Shown: positions 8,191-16,374 of the stretch, piece by piece
Layout of the letters: each line of letters starts with the position of its first letter
Position numbering within the stretch: position 1 is the stretch's first letter
DNA from: an uncultured Porphyromonadaceae bacterium
GTDB taxonomy: Bacteria > Bacteroidota > Bacteroidia > Bacteroidales > Muribaculaceae
Assembly: GCA_947573485.1 (NCBI GenBank)
Contig: CANPGB010000003.1
Coordinates: 62,001-126,000 of the forward strand
Direction of reading: 5' to 3'
Length of the DNA: 64,000 bases
Notes under the pieces: generated by a model
What the model saw: the letters and a program-made list of their open reading frames with translations, nothing else
The model's database searches: none
What the model was told of the DNA's origin: nothing
Position numbers and translations under genes: made by a program

Positions 8191-10386
8191 TCAATCTACA
8201 GCGTCGAGGCGGAGAACACGGCTTGAATAATCCGACATCAGAGCCACATCGGCCGGGAGGTGGCGGTAAGGCATCTCAAGGCCGTTCTCCATGAGGTAGC
8301 GGCCCGTGAACACCTTGCCCTCGCAGGCGAGAGGCTTGGCATCGATAGCGTTGAGCTCTGTCACACGGTATTTGCGGTCGGGGTCGAGGCCGTCCATTGT
8401 CACGCGGGGATAGTGGTGGTTATGGAAGTCTTCGGTCTTGTACCAGAAGAACACGGCATGGTCGCGGGGCTCGTCGACGTACATCAGGGCGGCAACGCCG
8501 TCGCCGTCATATGGCGAGTGCAGGCGGTACTGGTCTCCGAGCTGCACGGTGGGGCGTATTTCCTTGTAGGCGGCTATGGCCTTGCGGCAGAAGTCGCGCT
8601 CGTAGTCGGTCATCTGCGAGGGCTGCAGCTCTATGCCGAGGCGTCCGCTCATGGCCACGTCAACGCGGTATTTGATAGGCGTGGCGCGGTGCGAGGCGTG
8701 GCAGGGAGAGGCCGAGATGTGCTGCGCCATGGTCATGGCCGGGAAGAAATACGAGGCACCCCACTGCATGTAGATGCGGTGCAGAGGGTCGGTGTTGTCG
8801 CTCACCCAAAATTCATCGAAGTACGGGAGCACGCCCCAGTTGGCGCGACCGCCGCCGCTGGCGCAGGCCTGCACGGTGACGTCGGGGTACTTCTCGCGCA
8901 GCTTCTTGAGCACGCTCTCGAAGCCGCGGTGCCAGTTGATGTAGAGGTGGCTCTGCTCATCGGCGGGGAGGTACTGCGAGCCGTGGTTCTTGATAGGCAT
9001 GTTGGAGTCCCACTTGATATAGGAAATCTGCGGGTATTCCGACATGAGGCGGTCGAAAACATTGTACACATGTTTCTGCACCTCGGGGTTTCCGAGGTCG
9101 AGCACGAGCTGCGTGCCGCCGCGGCCAAAGACGGGGTCGCGGCGCGGAGCCTTTACAATCCAATCGGGGTGTGCCTCGTAGAGCTCGCTGAGCGTGTTGG
9201 TCATCTCGGGCTCAATCCATATGCCGAAGCGCAGACCTTTTGACTTGGCGGAGTCGAGAAGGCCGCCTATGCCGTTAGGCAGCTTGCGGGTGTCTATTTT
9301 CCAGTCGCCGAGGCCCTGGTGGTCGTTGTCGCGTGGATATTTACCGCCGAACCAGCCGTCGTCGAGCACGAAAAGCTCGCCGCCCATGTCGGCAATATCC
9401 TGCATCATGCGGTCGAGAACGGGCTCGTTGACGTCGAAGTATATGCCCTCCCAGCTGTTGAGCAGCACGGGGCGCGGCTCATCGGGGTGCTGTAGGCGGT
9501 GACGCCTGCCCCAGCGGTGGAAGTTGCGGCTCACTCCCGAGGTACCTTTGTCGCTGTAGGAAATGGCTGCCGCAGGGGTGGTGAATACTTCGCCGGGCTT
9601 AAGGGTATATGCCGAGTTTGCGGGGTCTATGCCCATTATGAGCTTGTGGCGGTCGGTGAGGTCGGTGTTTACCGTGAGGTCGAAGTTGCCGCTGTAGCAG
9701 AGTGCGGCGCCGAGAGTGCGGCCGCTGCGCTCGTCGGGTTTGCCATCGAGGCTCAGCATGAGTTCGGCCTGGGCGGCCTGGGAGTTGCGCACGCCGTCGC
9801 GGTTGCGTATGCTCTTCACGCCGGGGCGGAGCTCCTCGGTGTTGAGCTGAGTCTCATTGCCCCAGGCGCCATTGAGGTGCGAGAGCCACACGTTGCCACG
9901 GCGTACGGGCAGGAAGAGCGAGGCGTACTCGGTGAGGCGCACGGGCTTTTTCTCCGAGTGCGAGACTTCGGTCCATGTCTCTATCACGTCGCAATCGTCG
10001 CGGGTGAGGTAAACGACGTCGATATAGAAGGGGTACACGGTGTCTTTGAGGCGCACGCGCGTTGTTGTCGAGCCGTCGGCGCCCGTGGTCTGCGTGGCGC
10101 TCTCAACCCGCACGTCGGTGCTCATGTTGCCGTCGGCGTGGGTAGCGGCGAGGGCGTAGGGATTGGAGGTATCCATGCCATATACGGGGAAGGCCTCGAC
10201 GTGGTTCTCGGCGCCCATAACGGCAGGGATGTCGGCTTCGGCGAGCTTGGGGCCGAAGTAGACGTACTCGAATTTCTCACCCGGCTGTGCATCGAGCAGG
10301 AGCGACAGCGCCGGAGTGGAAACATGGAGCTGCGCCCCGGCGCCGAGGGTGGCACCGAGGGCGAAGAGGGCAAGCGTCAGTCTCAT
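8191..10386 (-). CDS. Secreted alpha-galactosidase, glycoside hydrolase family 36
   Basis: 731 residues, the usual length for bacterial GH36: signal peptide (1-19), N-terminal beta-supersandwich (to about 310), TIM barrel, then a C-terminal beta domain. Diagnostic motifs are LDDGWFGG (341-348), the nucleophile D460 in YIKWDSN, ACASGGGR (507-514), and the acid/base D530 in SDNTD. It would cleave alpha-galactosides such as alpha-1,6-linked galactose. The ATG overlaps the upstream stop codon (ATGA), so it is translationally coupled to the GDPD-EEP gene. Having both GH27 and GH36 suggests two different alpha-galactosyl linkages or positions in the same substrate. Confidence 0.95.
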   Translation of the reverse strand: MRLTLALFALGATLGAGAQLHVSTPALSLLLDAQPGEKFEYVYFGPKLAEADIPAVMGAENHVEAFPVYGMDTSNPYALAATHADGNMSTDVRVESATQTTGADGSTTTRVRLKDTVYPFYIDVVYLTRDDCDVIETWTEVSHSEKKPVRLTEYASLFLPVRRGNVWLSHLNGAWGNETQLNTEELRPGVKSIRNRDGVRNSQAAQAELMLSLDGKPDERSGRTLGAALCYSGNFDLTVNTDLTDRHKLIMGIDPANSAYTLKPGEVFTTPAAAISYSDKGTSGVSRNFHRWGRRHRLQHPDEPRPVLLNSWEGIYFDVNEPVLDRMMQDIADMGGELFVLDDGWFGGKYPRDNDHQGLGDWKIDTRKLPNGIGGLLDSAKSKGLRFGIWIEPEMTNTLSELYEAHPDWIVKAPRRDPVFGRGGTQLVLDLGNPEVQKHVYNVFDRLMSEYPQISYIKWDSNMPIKNHGSQYLPADEQSHLYINWHRGFESVLKKLREKYPDVTVQACASGGGRANWGVLPYFDEFWVSDNTDPLHRIYMQWGASYFFPAMTMAQHISASPCHASHRATPIKYRVDVAMSGRLGIELQPSQMTDYERDFCRKAIAAYKEIRPTVQLGDQYRLHSPYDGDGVAALMYVDEPRDHAVFFWYKTEDFHNHHYPRVTMDGLDPDRKYRVTELNAIDAKPLACEGKVFTGRYLMENGLEMPYRHLPADVALMSDYSSRVLRLDAVD

Positions 10387-11870
10387 TTAGTGTAGTCTAC
10401 TACGATAGTGGAAAATACGGGTATGTGGTCAGAGGCGGCATGCTTCGAGGCGGTGCCTTCGCCGGTGCTCTCCACGGTAAAATCGGCGGTGGGGAAGCCG
10501 AAGAGATAATCGAGGCGCTTGACAGGTGCGTGCGAGGGGAAGGTGGGCTCCAGGCCGGTGAGCATGAGGCCGCCTTCGAGCATGGCCTGGATAGCGGCCA
10601 TTTCGGGAGTGCAATTGAAGTCGCCGCCCACTACTGCGGGTATACCGTCGGCAGTGAGGCGCGGTATGATGTAGCGTGCCTGCTTCTCGGCGGTCTCTTT
10701 ATTAGAGAAATCGAGGTGTGTGGAGGCGAAAATGAAGGGCATATGGCCATCGAGCAGGAAGGTGCCTTTGAGGAGGGCGCGAGGCTCCACCGCCTTGGGG
10801 TTTGGCAGTGCTATTGTCTCCATTTTCTCGGCGGGGTGCTTCGAGAGGATAGCTATGCCGTAGTAGCCGGGGTTGTCGCTCTTGCCGAGGTTGAGAGTGC
10901 GGCCATAGTAGCCGAACATGCCGGTGAGGTATGCAAGCTCGTTCACAAAGTTCTTGCCGTTGTTATGGGGTGCGATATTGCGGCGCGAGTTTACATCTAC
11001 CTCCTGAAGAGCCACGAAGTCGGGGTCCTGGGCCTTGATTTCCTCGGCCAGGCGCTGCATTGAGGCGAGTTCGCCGAAGCGGAGGTTGTAACTCATGATT
11101 TTGAGTTTGCGGGGCGCGTAGGCTTTGGCAATGAGCTGCTGGGTGAGCTCGGGTTCGTTGGTGGTGATGAGGTCGGCGCCATGGTCGATGCACCACTGTA
11201 TGTCGGCCTCGGAGTCAACTGTCCAAATATTCACCGGCATGCCCTGCTCGTGAATCTCGCTTATCCACTCGGGGCTTGCGCGATAAATGTTGATGTGGTA
11301 GTCGGAGCCCGAGCCGCCTATTTCTTTGAGCACCTTGGGGCTTACACCGTTGAGGTAGAGCACGGGGCGTCCGCTCTGAGCCACGAGGAGATCGAAGGCG
11401 TGGCGCGAGAAAGTGATGTAGCTTGTGCGCTCGGTGAGGCCTTTGTCGGCTATCATCTTGATAATCATGGGCACAGCAACATCTTCACGCTTGTTGTCTT
11501 TATGAGGTTTGACTTCGAGCACGAGGTCGATGCCGAGGGTGGCAGCGGTGTCGAGGAAGGCGTCGAGGCGCGGCAGGAACTCGCCGTTGGAGAGTTTTTC
11601 TTTATCGAGAACGTCTTGTGTCGAGGTCTCGATTATAACGTCGTTTATTTCGGGGTTGTGGTTCACATAAAGCACGTCGTCGGCAGAAATCCATACGTCG
11701 AACTCGCAGGCGTCGGCCTTAATGGAGTCGGCCTTAACGAGGGCGCGGATAGAGTTCTGAGCCGAACCGGGGGCGCGGTGATAACCGCGGTGTGCCACTA
11801 CTTTGGGTACTCCGGCAAGGGCGCCGAAAGCTATGCACAGAAACAGGAAGAATGAAAGGAAACGTGACAT
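10383..11870 (-). CDS. Fusion of glycerophosphodiester phosphodiesterase and endonuclease/exonuclease/phosphatase (EEP) domain
   Basis: I start the gene at MSRFLSFFLFL (ATG 11868-11870), which gives a clean signal peptide and 495 residues; an ATG 27 bp upstream would add nine polar residues. Domain 1 (about 23-245) is GDPD: AHRGYH (26-31; H27, R28), CEFDVW (55-60; E56, D58) and VNHNP (69-73; H71). Domain 2 (about 256-490) is an EEP-fold hydrolase: MSYNLRFG, LQEVD (E290), GGDFNCTP and SDH (480-482). The first half should cleave glycerophosphodiesters. The second belongs to a superfamily with nucleases, sphingomyelinases and inositol phosphatases, so its substrate is open. Being exported inside a PUL argues for a decorated glycan or glycolipid. 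Confidence 0.88.
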   Translation of the reverse strand: MSRFLSFFLFLCIAFGALAGVPKVVAHRGYHRAPGSAQNSIRALVKADSIKADACEFDVWISADDVLYVNHNPEINDVIIETSTQDVLDKEKLSNGEFLPRLDAFLDTAATLGIDLVLEVKPHKDNKREDVAVPMIIKMIADKGLTERTSYITFSRHAFDLLVAQSGRPVLYLNGVSPKVLKEIGGSGSDYHINIYRASPEWISEIHEQGMPVNIWTVDSEADIQWCIDHGADLITTNEPELTQQLIAKAYAPRKLKIMSYNLRFGELASMQRLAEEIKAQDPDFVALQEVDVNSRRNIAPHNNGKNFVNELAYLTGMFGYYGRTLNLGKSDNPGYYGIAILSKHPAEKMETIALPNPKAVEPRALLKGTFLLDGHMPFIFASTHLDFSNKETAEKQARYIIPRLTADGIPAVVGGDFNCTPEMAAIQAMLEGGLMLTGLEPTFPSHAPVKRLDYLFGFPTADFTVESTGEGTASKHAASDHIPVFSTIVVDYTK

Positions 11871-11931
11871 GGTATTTTTTTTTAAGTCAAAAGTCAAGAG
11901 TCAGAAGTAAAAAGTTTTAAGTCGAAAGTAA
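11871..11931. repeat. Imperfect AGTCAAAAGTC-type short repeats in a PUL intergenic gap
   Basis: The 61-bp gap between the orphan secreted-protein gene and the GDPD-EEP gene is made of imperfect units of about 10 bp (AAGTCAAAAGTC, AAGAGTCAGAAGT, TTTTAAGTCGAAAGT). A related C/T-rich version (TTTTGACTCCTGCC, TTTTGCCTCCTGAC) occurs near 29977-30006, and a CCTAACCCC-type run lies inside the orphan gene near 1560-1612. Confidence 0.5.
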
Positions 11932-12882
11932 TTAATCGGCCTTGGGCAGACTTATCACCGTGGGCGTGGCACCGATATAGGCGCGATAGGCAAAGGTGTC
12001 GGAATCGTCGGTAAGAGGCTGCGCGAACCATGAGTATACGCCGTGCCAACGGGTGGTCTGCCCGCGGCGCACCGCGCGGTCGCCCACGGTCTTGTGGTAG
12101 GCCTTGGAGTAGGAGTTGCCGATGAACACCCAGTCGTCGGGCGACACCATGCTGCGGTCGCCGAGGGTGCCAGCGGCGGGGTCGAGCCAGCAGGCCTGAT
12201 AGGCGTCGGGCGAGTGCTCTACAAAGGTGCAGAAGCGTGGCGAGGAGGCGCGGTTGAAGCGGTCGACCTGCGATATGGGCGTCCACTCCGAGTAGAGGCC
12301 GCCGGGGGTGAGCACCTCGGTTTCGCCTATGAACATCGACTGCATGCCATAGTAGCGGTTGACTGTGACGGGCGCCGCGTTGAGAAACACGTGGAGAGCG
12401 TTGACCTCCACACTGTTGCCGGCCACGGTGTAGCGCATGCACTCGTCGGCGAAGGCGGCAGTATCGGCGGGCATCAGCAGGCGGTTGTTAACGTAAATAT
12501 CGAGCGATGTGCAGGTGAGAGTGTCGGCCTTTGTGAGGCTGAGGGGGCGGTTACCGGGCTGCGCGTATACGGCCACCGACTCAGTGCGTGCCGAGCGCAT
12601 GTCGCCGTTGAGGTGGTTGCCGCCGCTCCACCCTCCTCCGGCGAGGCCGAAGGGGCCGATGTTGTCGCTCGATGTGGCGTTGACGAGCTTGCCGTTGAGG
12701 CTCACACGGCTGAAGGTGAAGAGCTCGTTGGCCATGCAGGGGGCAAACTCTATGCGCACCTCACCGGCGCCGGGCACGGTGTCGGTGTAGCTCAGAGAGC
12801 CACCTCCCGTAACAACCACGGCTGCCGACGCCCACAGGGGCGCCGACAGCATCAAGGTGTTTATGCGTGCTCGGAGGCTCAT
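11932..12882 (-). CDS. Secreted protein of unknown function in the PUL operon
   Basis: 316 residues, N-terminal signal sequence (about 1-20), no lipobox and no membrane helix. The composition is typical of an all-beta extracellular protein: YTDTVPGAGEVRIEF, then LFTFSRVSLNGKLV, many Gly, Asp and Ser, and long runs of alternating hydrophobic residues. I recognise no glycosidase motif. The ATG overlaps the stop of the DUF4855 double-domain gene (4-bp ATGA overlap), so it is made together with it. It could be a glycan-binding protein, a lectin-like beta-sandwich, or an uncharacterised enzyme. Confidence 0.75.
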   Translation of the reverse strand: MSLRARINTLMLSAPLWASAAVVVTGGGSLSYTDTVPGAGEVRIEFAPCMANELFTFSRVSLNGKLVNATSSDNIGPFGLAGGGWSGGNHLNGDMRSARTESVAVYAQPGNRPLSLTKADTLTCTSLDIYVNNRLLMPADTAAFADECMRYTVAGNSVEVNALHVFLNAAPVTVNRYYGMQSMFIGETEVLTPGGLYSEWTPISQVDRFNRASSPRFCTFVEHSPDAYQACWLDPAAGTLGDRSMVSPDDWVFIGNSYSKAYHKTVGDRAVRRGQTTRWHGVYSWFAQPLTDDSDTFAYRAYIGATPTVISLPKAD

Positions 12883-14963
12883 TTCACGATTTCGGGTTTT
12901 GCGCGGCGGCCTACTATGATGCGAGCCACCTGATCGAGCATGGCCTGATTCTCGGGCGAGGGATTATTTACCATGTCGATAAAAGCCTTGCTGCCGGTGT
13001 ACCAAGCCACGGGGCTCTTATCCCATACGCCATGGCGAGCGAAAGCGTCGATATAGCTCTGCATGCGGCTCATCTTGCTGTTCTCTTTCTGCGAGAGAGC
13101 GTCGCTGTCGCACTCAAATTCCATGGCCATGCCGTTGAGGAGCGAGATGTCGATAGCTTCGTCGAGGCGTTTGTCGGGCTTTGTCCACTCAAAGAAGTGG
13201 CCGGGCTGCTGATATACGATGTCGAAGCCCATTTCACGCCAACGCTCGTAGCCGCGGCCTTTGAAATAGGGAATCCACGAGAACTCGAGGCCCTTGCTGT
13301 GGATATAGGGAGCGATGAGCTTGGGAAAGTCTTTGGTGTGGATGAGGTCTTCATCGAGCCAGTAGATGCCTTGGAGGTCGAGGTTGGCGTATCCGGCCTT
13401 GTTGAAGCGGTCGAGCATCTGATCGAGGTACCACTTGGCGGCCGTGACGCGGTCGTCGTCGTTGTCGAAGTCGAGAGCCTTGCCGTCGACCTCGCCCCAG
13501 TGCTTGTTGCCGCAGACGGGCACGAGCAGGGTGAGCACAATTTTGTGGCGGAAACCGGGGTCGCCGATTTCTTTTTTGAGCTTGCCTATGCACTTGTCGA
13601 GAGCATCAAGGCTCTTGCCCTCTTCAAAGAGGCGGTCGAGGTACCACTGCCAGTCGGCCTTGGTAGCACCCTCGAAACCGGCCCAGGGAATAAATTTGAT
13701 GTCGCCGTTGCGCTGGGCGTCGAGGAAGAGGTAGCCGTCGAAGAGCCAGTCGTGGCTGCCGTCGGCATAGGTGTGCGCCACATAGGGGCGGAACTGCTCT
13801 TCGGTCCAGTCGATGCGGTAGTCGGCGCCCTGCCATATGAGGCCGAGGTCGCGGATGCTGTTCTTGGGGAACTGCATGGTAGCGGCCTTGGCAGCCTGGC
13901 GGCGTGCCACGATGTCGGCCATGCGGTCGGCAATCTCGTGGTTCTTGGCGTCGGCGCTGCGGTCGAGGTCAAGAAAACCTTTGGTGCCGGAGTACCATGC
14001 CACGGCCGATTGGTCGTAGACGCCCTTCTCCTCGAATACCTTTATATAATCTTCGAGGCGGGTGAAGTAGCTGTCGGGGTCGTCGTGCTGCAGACGGCTT
14101 GTGCCCTGGGTCTCAAACTCCATTTCGAGGCCCATGCCGTAGCGGTGAGCTTCGTCGCAGGCGTCGTAGAGGCGCTGCATGGGAATCTCGCGCTCGAAGA
14201 AGTAGTTGGGCTGCAGATAGGTGATGTCGAACTTGTATTTGTCGTGCCAATTGAGTTTGAACTGGTCGTTCTTGGCAAAATAGGGAATCCAATACGAGCG
14301 GAGGCAGTTGCGGTAAATCCAGTCGTTTACGCGGGGCACAATCTCACCGTTGGTGTAGAGGCCTTCCTCCACCCAGTAGAGGCCGGTGAGGTCCACGTTC
14401 TTGAGGTTTGCGGCGTTGAAGCGCTTCACGGCCTCGGTAACATACCACTTCGAGGCCTCGAAGCGGTCGTCATCTTTAGCGAAGTCGAGGGTGCGGCCAT
14501 TTACCTGACCCCATGCGGTGCCCTGGGCCTTGATAGGCGCGGGCATGCCGAGCACGGCCTTGTGGCGCAGGCGCGGCTCGCCGAGCTCTTTCTTACCGAT
14601 TTCTATAGCTTGGTCGATGCTGCGGAGGGCGTCGATGTGCTTGTCGAGGAGCCACTCCCAGTCGGCTTTGTCGGCGTAGTTCTTGCCCACACCGTTCTGG
14701 AAGCCCTTGTCGGTGGAGCCGGAGGTGAACTCGAGGATCAGGAATCCGTCAAAGAACCAATCTTTGTGGCCGTCGGCGTAGGTGTGCACCACATAGGGCA
14801 TAACCTCGTCGACAGTCCACTGCGGGCGGCGGTCGGCACCGGCATAGATGAGGGCGAGGTCAGAGATAACGTCGGTGGCGTAGCGGTTGAACTCTGTCTG
14901 AGCCGTGGCGGCAAGCGACACTATGGCCATGAGTGCCGCTACCAAACAGTTGCGTAATTTCAT
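12879..14963 (-). CDS. Secreted protein with two tandem DUF4855-like domains
   Basis: 694 residues with a signal peptide (1-21). Two homologous halves cover about 22-345 and 355-690. Each begins with an [D]LxLIxxGAD motif and has a YVxHTYADGxxDWxFDG motif, a long central region ending in DLxGxYWxxE, then WIPYF and an acidic MEFE box. The pattern of repeated Trp, Asp and Glu residues at strand ends suggests a TIM-barrel-like hydrolase fold, and I assign the family as DUF4855 from memory of such sequences. No activity is established. Position in the operon points to glycan breakdown or binding. Confidence 0.78.
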   Translation of the reverse strand: MKLRNCLVAALMAIVSLAATAQTEFNRYATDVISDLALIYAGADRRPQWTVDEVMPYVVHTYADGHKDWFFDGFLILEFTSGSTDKGFQNGVGKNYADKADWEWLLDKHIDALRSIDQAIEIGKKELGEPRLRHKAVLGMPAPIKAQGTAWGQVNGRTLDFAKDDDRFEASKWYVTEAVKRFNAANLKNVDLTGLYWVEEGLYTNGEIVPRVNDWIYRNCLRSYWIPYFAKNDQFKLNWHDKYKFDITYLQPNYFFEREIPMQRLYDACDEAHRYGMGLEMEFETQGTSRLQHDDPDSYFTRLEDYIKVFEEKGVYDQSAVAWYSGTKGFLDLDRSADAKNHEIADRMADIVARRQAAKAATMQFPKNSIRDLGLIWQGADYRIDWTEEQFRPYVAHTYADGSHDWLFDGYLFLDAQRNGDIKFIPWAGFEGATKADWQWYLDRLFEEGKSLDALDKCIGKLKKEIGDPGFRHKIVLTLLVPVCGNKHWGEVDGKALDFDNDDDRVTAAKWYLDQMLDRFNKAGYANLDLQGIYWLDEDLIHTKDFPKLIAPYIHSKGLEFSWIPYFKGRGYERWREMGFDIVYQQPGHFFEWTKPDKRLDEAIDISLLNGMAMEFECDSDALSQKENSKMSRMQSYIDAFARHGVWDKSPVAWYTGSKAFIDMVNNPSPENQAMLDQVARIIVGRRAKPEIVK

Positions 14964-14985
14964 AGATATGTGCGTGTGTTAGTTG

Positions 14986-16326
14986 TTAGCGGACAGCCAC
15001 CTTTACCGAGCGGCCGCGGCCGTCGGTGGCGATATATATGCCCGGGGCGCACTCAAAAGTGCCCTCGCCGTGGAACACGGCCATGCCCGAAAGGGTGTAG
15101 ACGGCAGCCTCGGGGGCGCCGGAGATAACAATCTTGCCCTCACCGGCGAAAGCGAAGGGAACCTGCGGCAGCTCGGGGCTGTCGGCAATGCCGGCGAAAC
15201 GTTTCTGGCGCTCACGTACGAGGTTGGCGAGGCGGTCCATTGTTGCCTGGTTCACGGGGTCGGGGCTGGAGGCCATGTCGATGTAGCCTTTGGAGCCGCC
15301 GTAATGGGCGACGCCCGATTCAGCCCATACGCCGTACTGCTCGAAGTAGTCGATATAGTCCACGAGGCGCTGGTGATACGCGGGCGAAGTCTCGTTGAGG
15401 GCGTTGCTGGGGTTCGAAGTCTCGAACTCGAGCTCGAGGCCGCAGCCGTACTGCTTGCTTATCTCGATGCACTCGCGCAGCTGGCGCTTGGTGGGCAGAG
15501 GGGTGGCGTAGAAGAAATAGTTGGGCTGGCGGTAGCAGATATCGAAGCCGTATTTCTCCCACTCGAGAGCATACTGGTCGTTATTGGCCCAGTAGGGAAC
15601 CCAGTAGGTGTGGAGGTTTTTGGAGTGTGCGTAGTCGTTGATGTCGCGCACAAAATCGCCTACGGTATACATGGTTTCCTCGGGGCAGTATATGCCTGCG
15701 AGGTCGAAGTTCTTGAAGTTCCCGGCCTCGAAGCGGCGGAGCACCTCGTCGACGGCATATTTACCGGCGATAATGCGGTGCTCGATGTTGGCGAAGTTCA
15801 TATCCACGCCATCGATAGTTCCGAAATTGAATTTCTTCCACTCACATTGCTTGGGAGTGTCGCGACCGTCCTTGCAGGCGAAGGGTATGCCTATGATAAC
15901 CTTGTGGCGGAGACGCGGCTCGCCGAGGGTTTCTTTCCAGGTGCTTATCTGCTTGTCGAGGGCAGGGAGGTCTTTGTTGAACACCTGGTCGAAGTAAGCG
16001 TCCCAGTCTGCCTTGACGGCGGGCTTCTGGCCGCCGCCGGCGTTCACGAGCACACGGGTCTCACCTGCGGCATTGTCGGTCCACTCGGTTTCGTTGTAGA
16101 TAAATGCGTCGTAGAACCAATCGCGGCTTCCGTCGGCATAGCCATGTGTAAGATAGGGACGGATATTGCGTGCCTGGGTCCAGTCGGCACGCTTGGCGAG
16201 GCCGCCGGTGTAGATGAGCACTGGGTCGCAGACCTCAGTGTCTGTGCCATACTTGTTTACCAGAGTGGCGGCGTCGGCACAGAGGGCGCCCGCCATGAGG
16301 GTTAAAAGAAACAGTTGCTTTTTCAT
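14986..16326 (-). CDS. Secreted DUF4855-like protein with C-terminal sorting-type tail
   Basis: 446 residues: signal peptide (1-19), one DUF4855-like domain (about 22-370), then a tail of about 45 residues (VYTLSGMAVFHGEG...PGIYIATDG) that looks like a divergent type IX secretion or cell-surface signal. It shares YLTHGYADGSRDWFYDAF, LAGIYCPEE, TYWVPYW and LELEFET with both halves of the next gene, making three copies of this domain in a row. It is the first gene of the six-gene operon running to GH27, with its own consensus -7 box 27 bp upstream of the ATG and a 22-bp gap to the next gene. Confidence 0.78.
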   Translation of the reverse strand: MKKQLFLLTLMAGALCADAATLVNKYGTDTEVCDPVLIYTGGLAKRADWTQARNIRPYLTHGYADGSRDWFYDAFIYNETEWTDNAAGETRVLVNAGGGQKPAVKADWDAYFDQVFNKDLPALDKQISTWKETLGEPRLRHKVIIGIPFACKDGRDTPKQCEWKKFNFGTIDGVDMNFANIEHRIIAGKYAVDEVLRRFEAGNFKNFDLAGIYCPEETMYTVGDFVRDINDYAHSKNLHTYWVPYWANNDQYALEWEKYGFDICYRQPNYFFYATPLPTKRQLRECIEISKQYGCGLELEFETSNPSNALNETSPAYHQRLVDYIDYFEQYGVWAESGVAHYGGSKGYIDMASSPDPVNQATMDRLANLVRERQKRFAGIADSPELPQVPFAFAGEGKIVISGAPEAAVYTLSGMAVFHGEGTFECAPGIYIATDGRGRSVKVAVR

Positions 16327-16352
16327 TATAGTGTAATCGGGTATTCTTATTG

Positions 16353-16360
16353 CAAAGATA
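16353..16360 (-). promoter_or_regulatory. Candidate internal PUL promoter ahead of the DUF4855 operon
   Basis: On the minus strand, TATCTTTG exactly matches TAnnTTTG and lies 27 bp upstream of the 446-residue gene's ATG, in the short gap after the GH3-SGNH gene. The -33 region is poor. It would make the DUF4855 to GH27 block (16326 to 6636) a separate transcription unit. Confidence 0.65.
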
Positions 16361-16374
16361 CGAATTTTTTCGGC

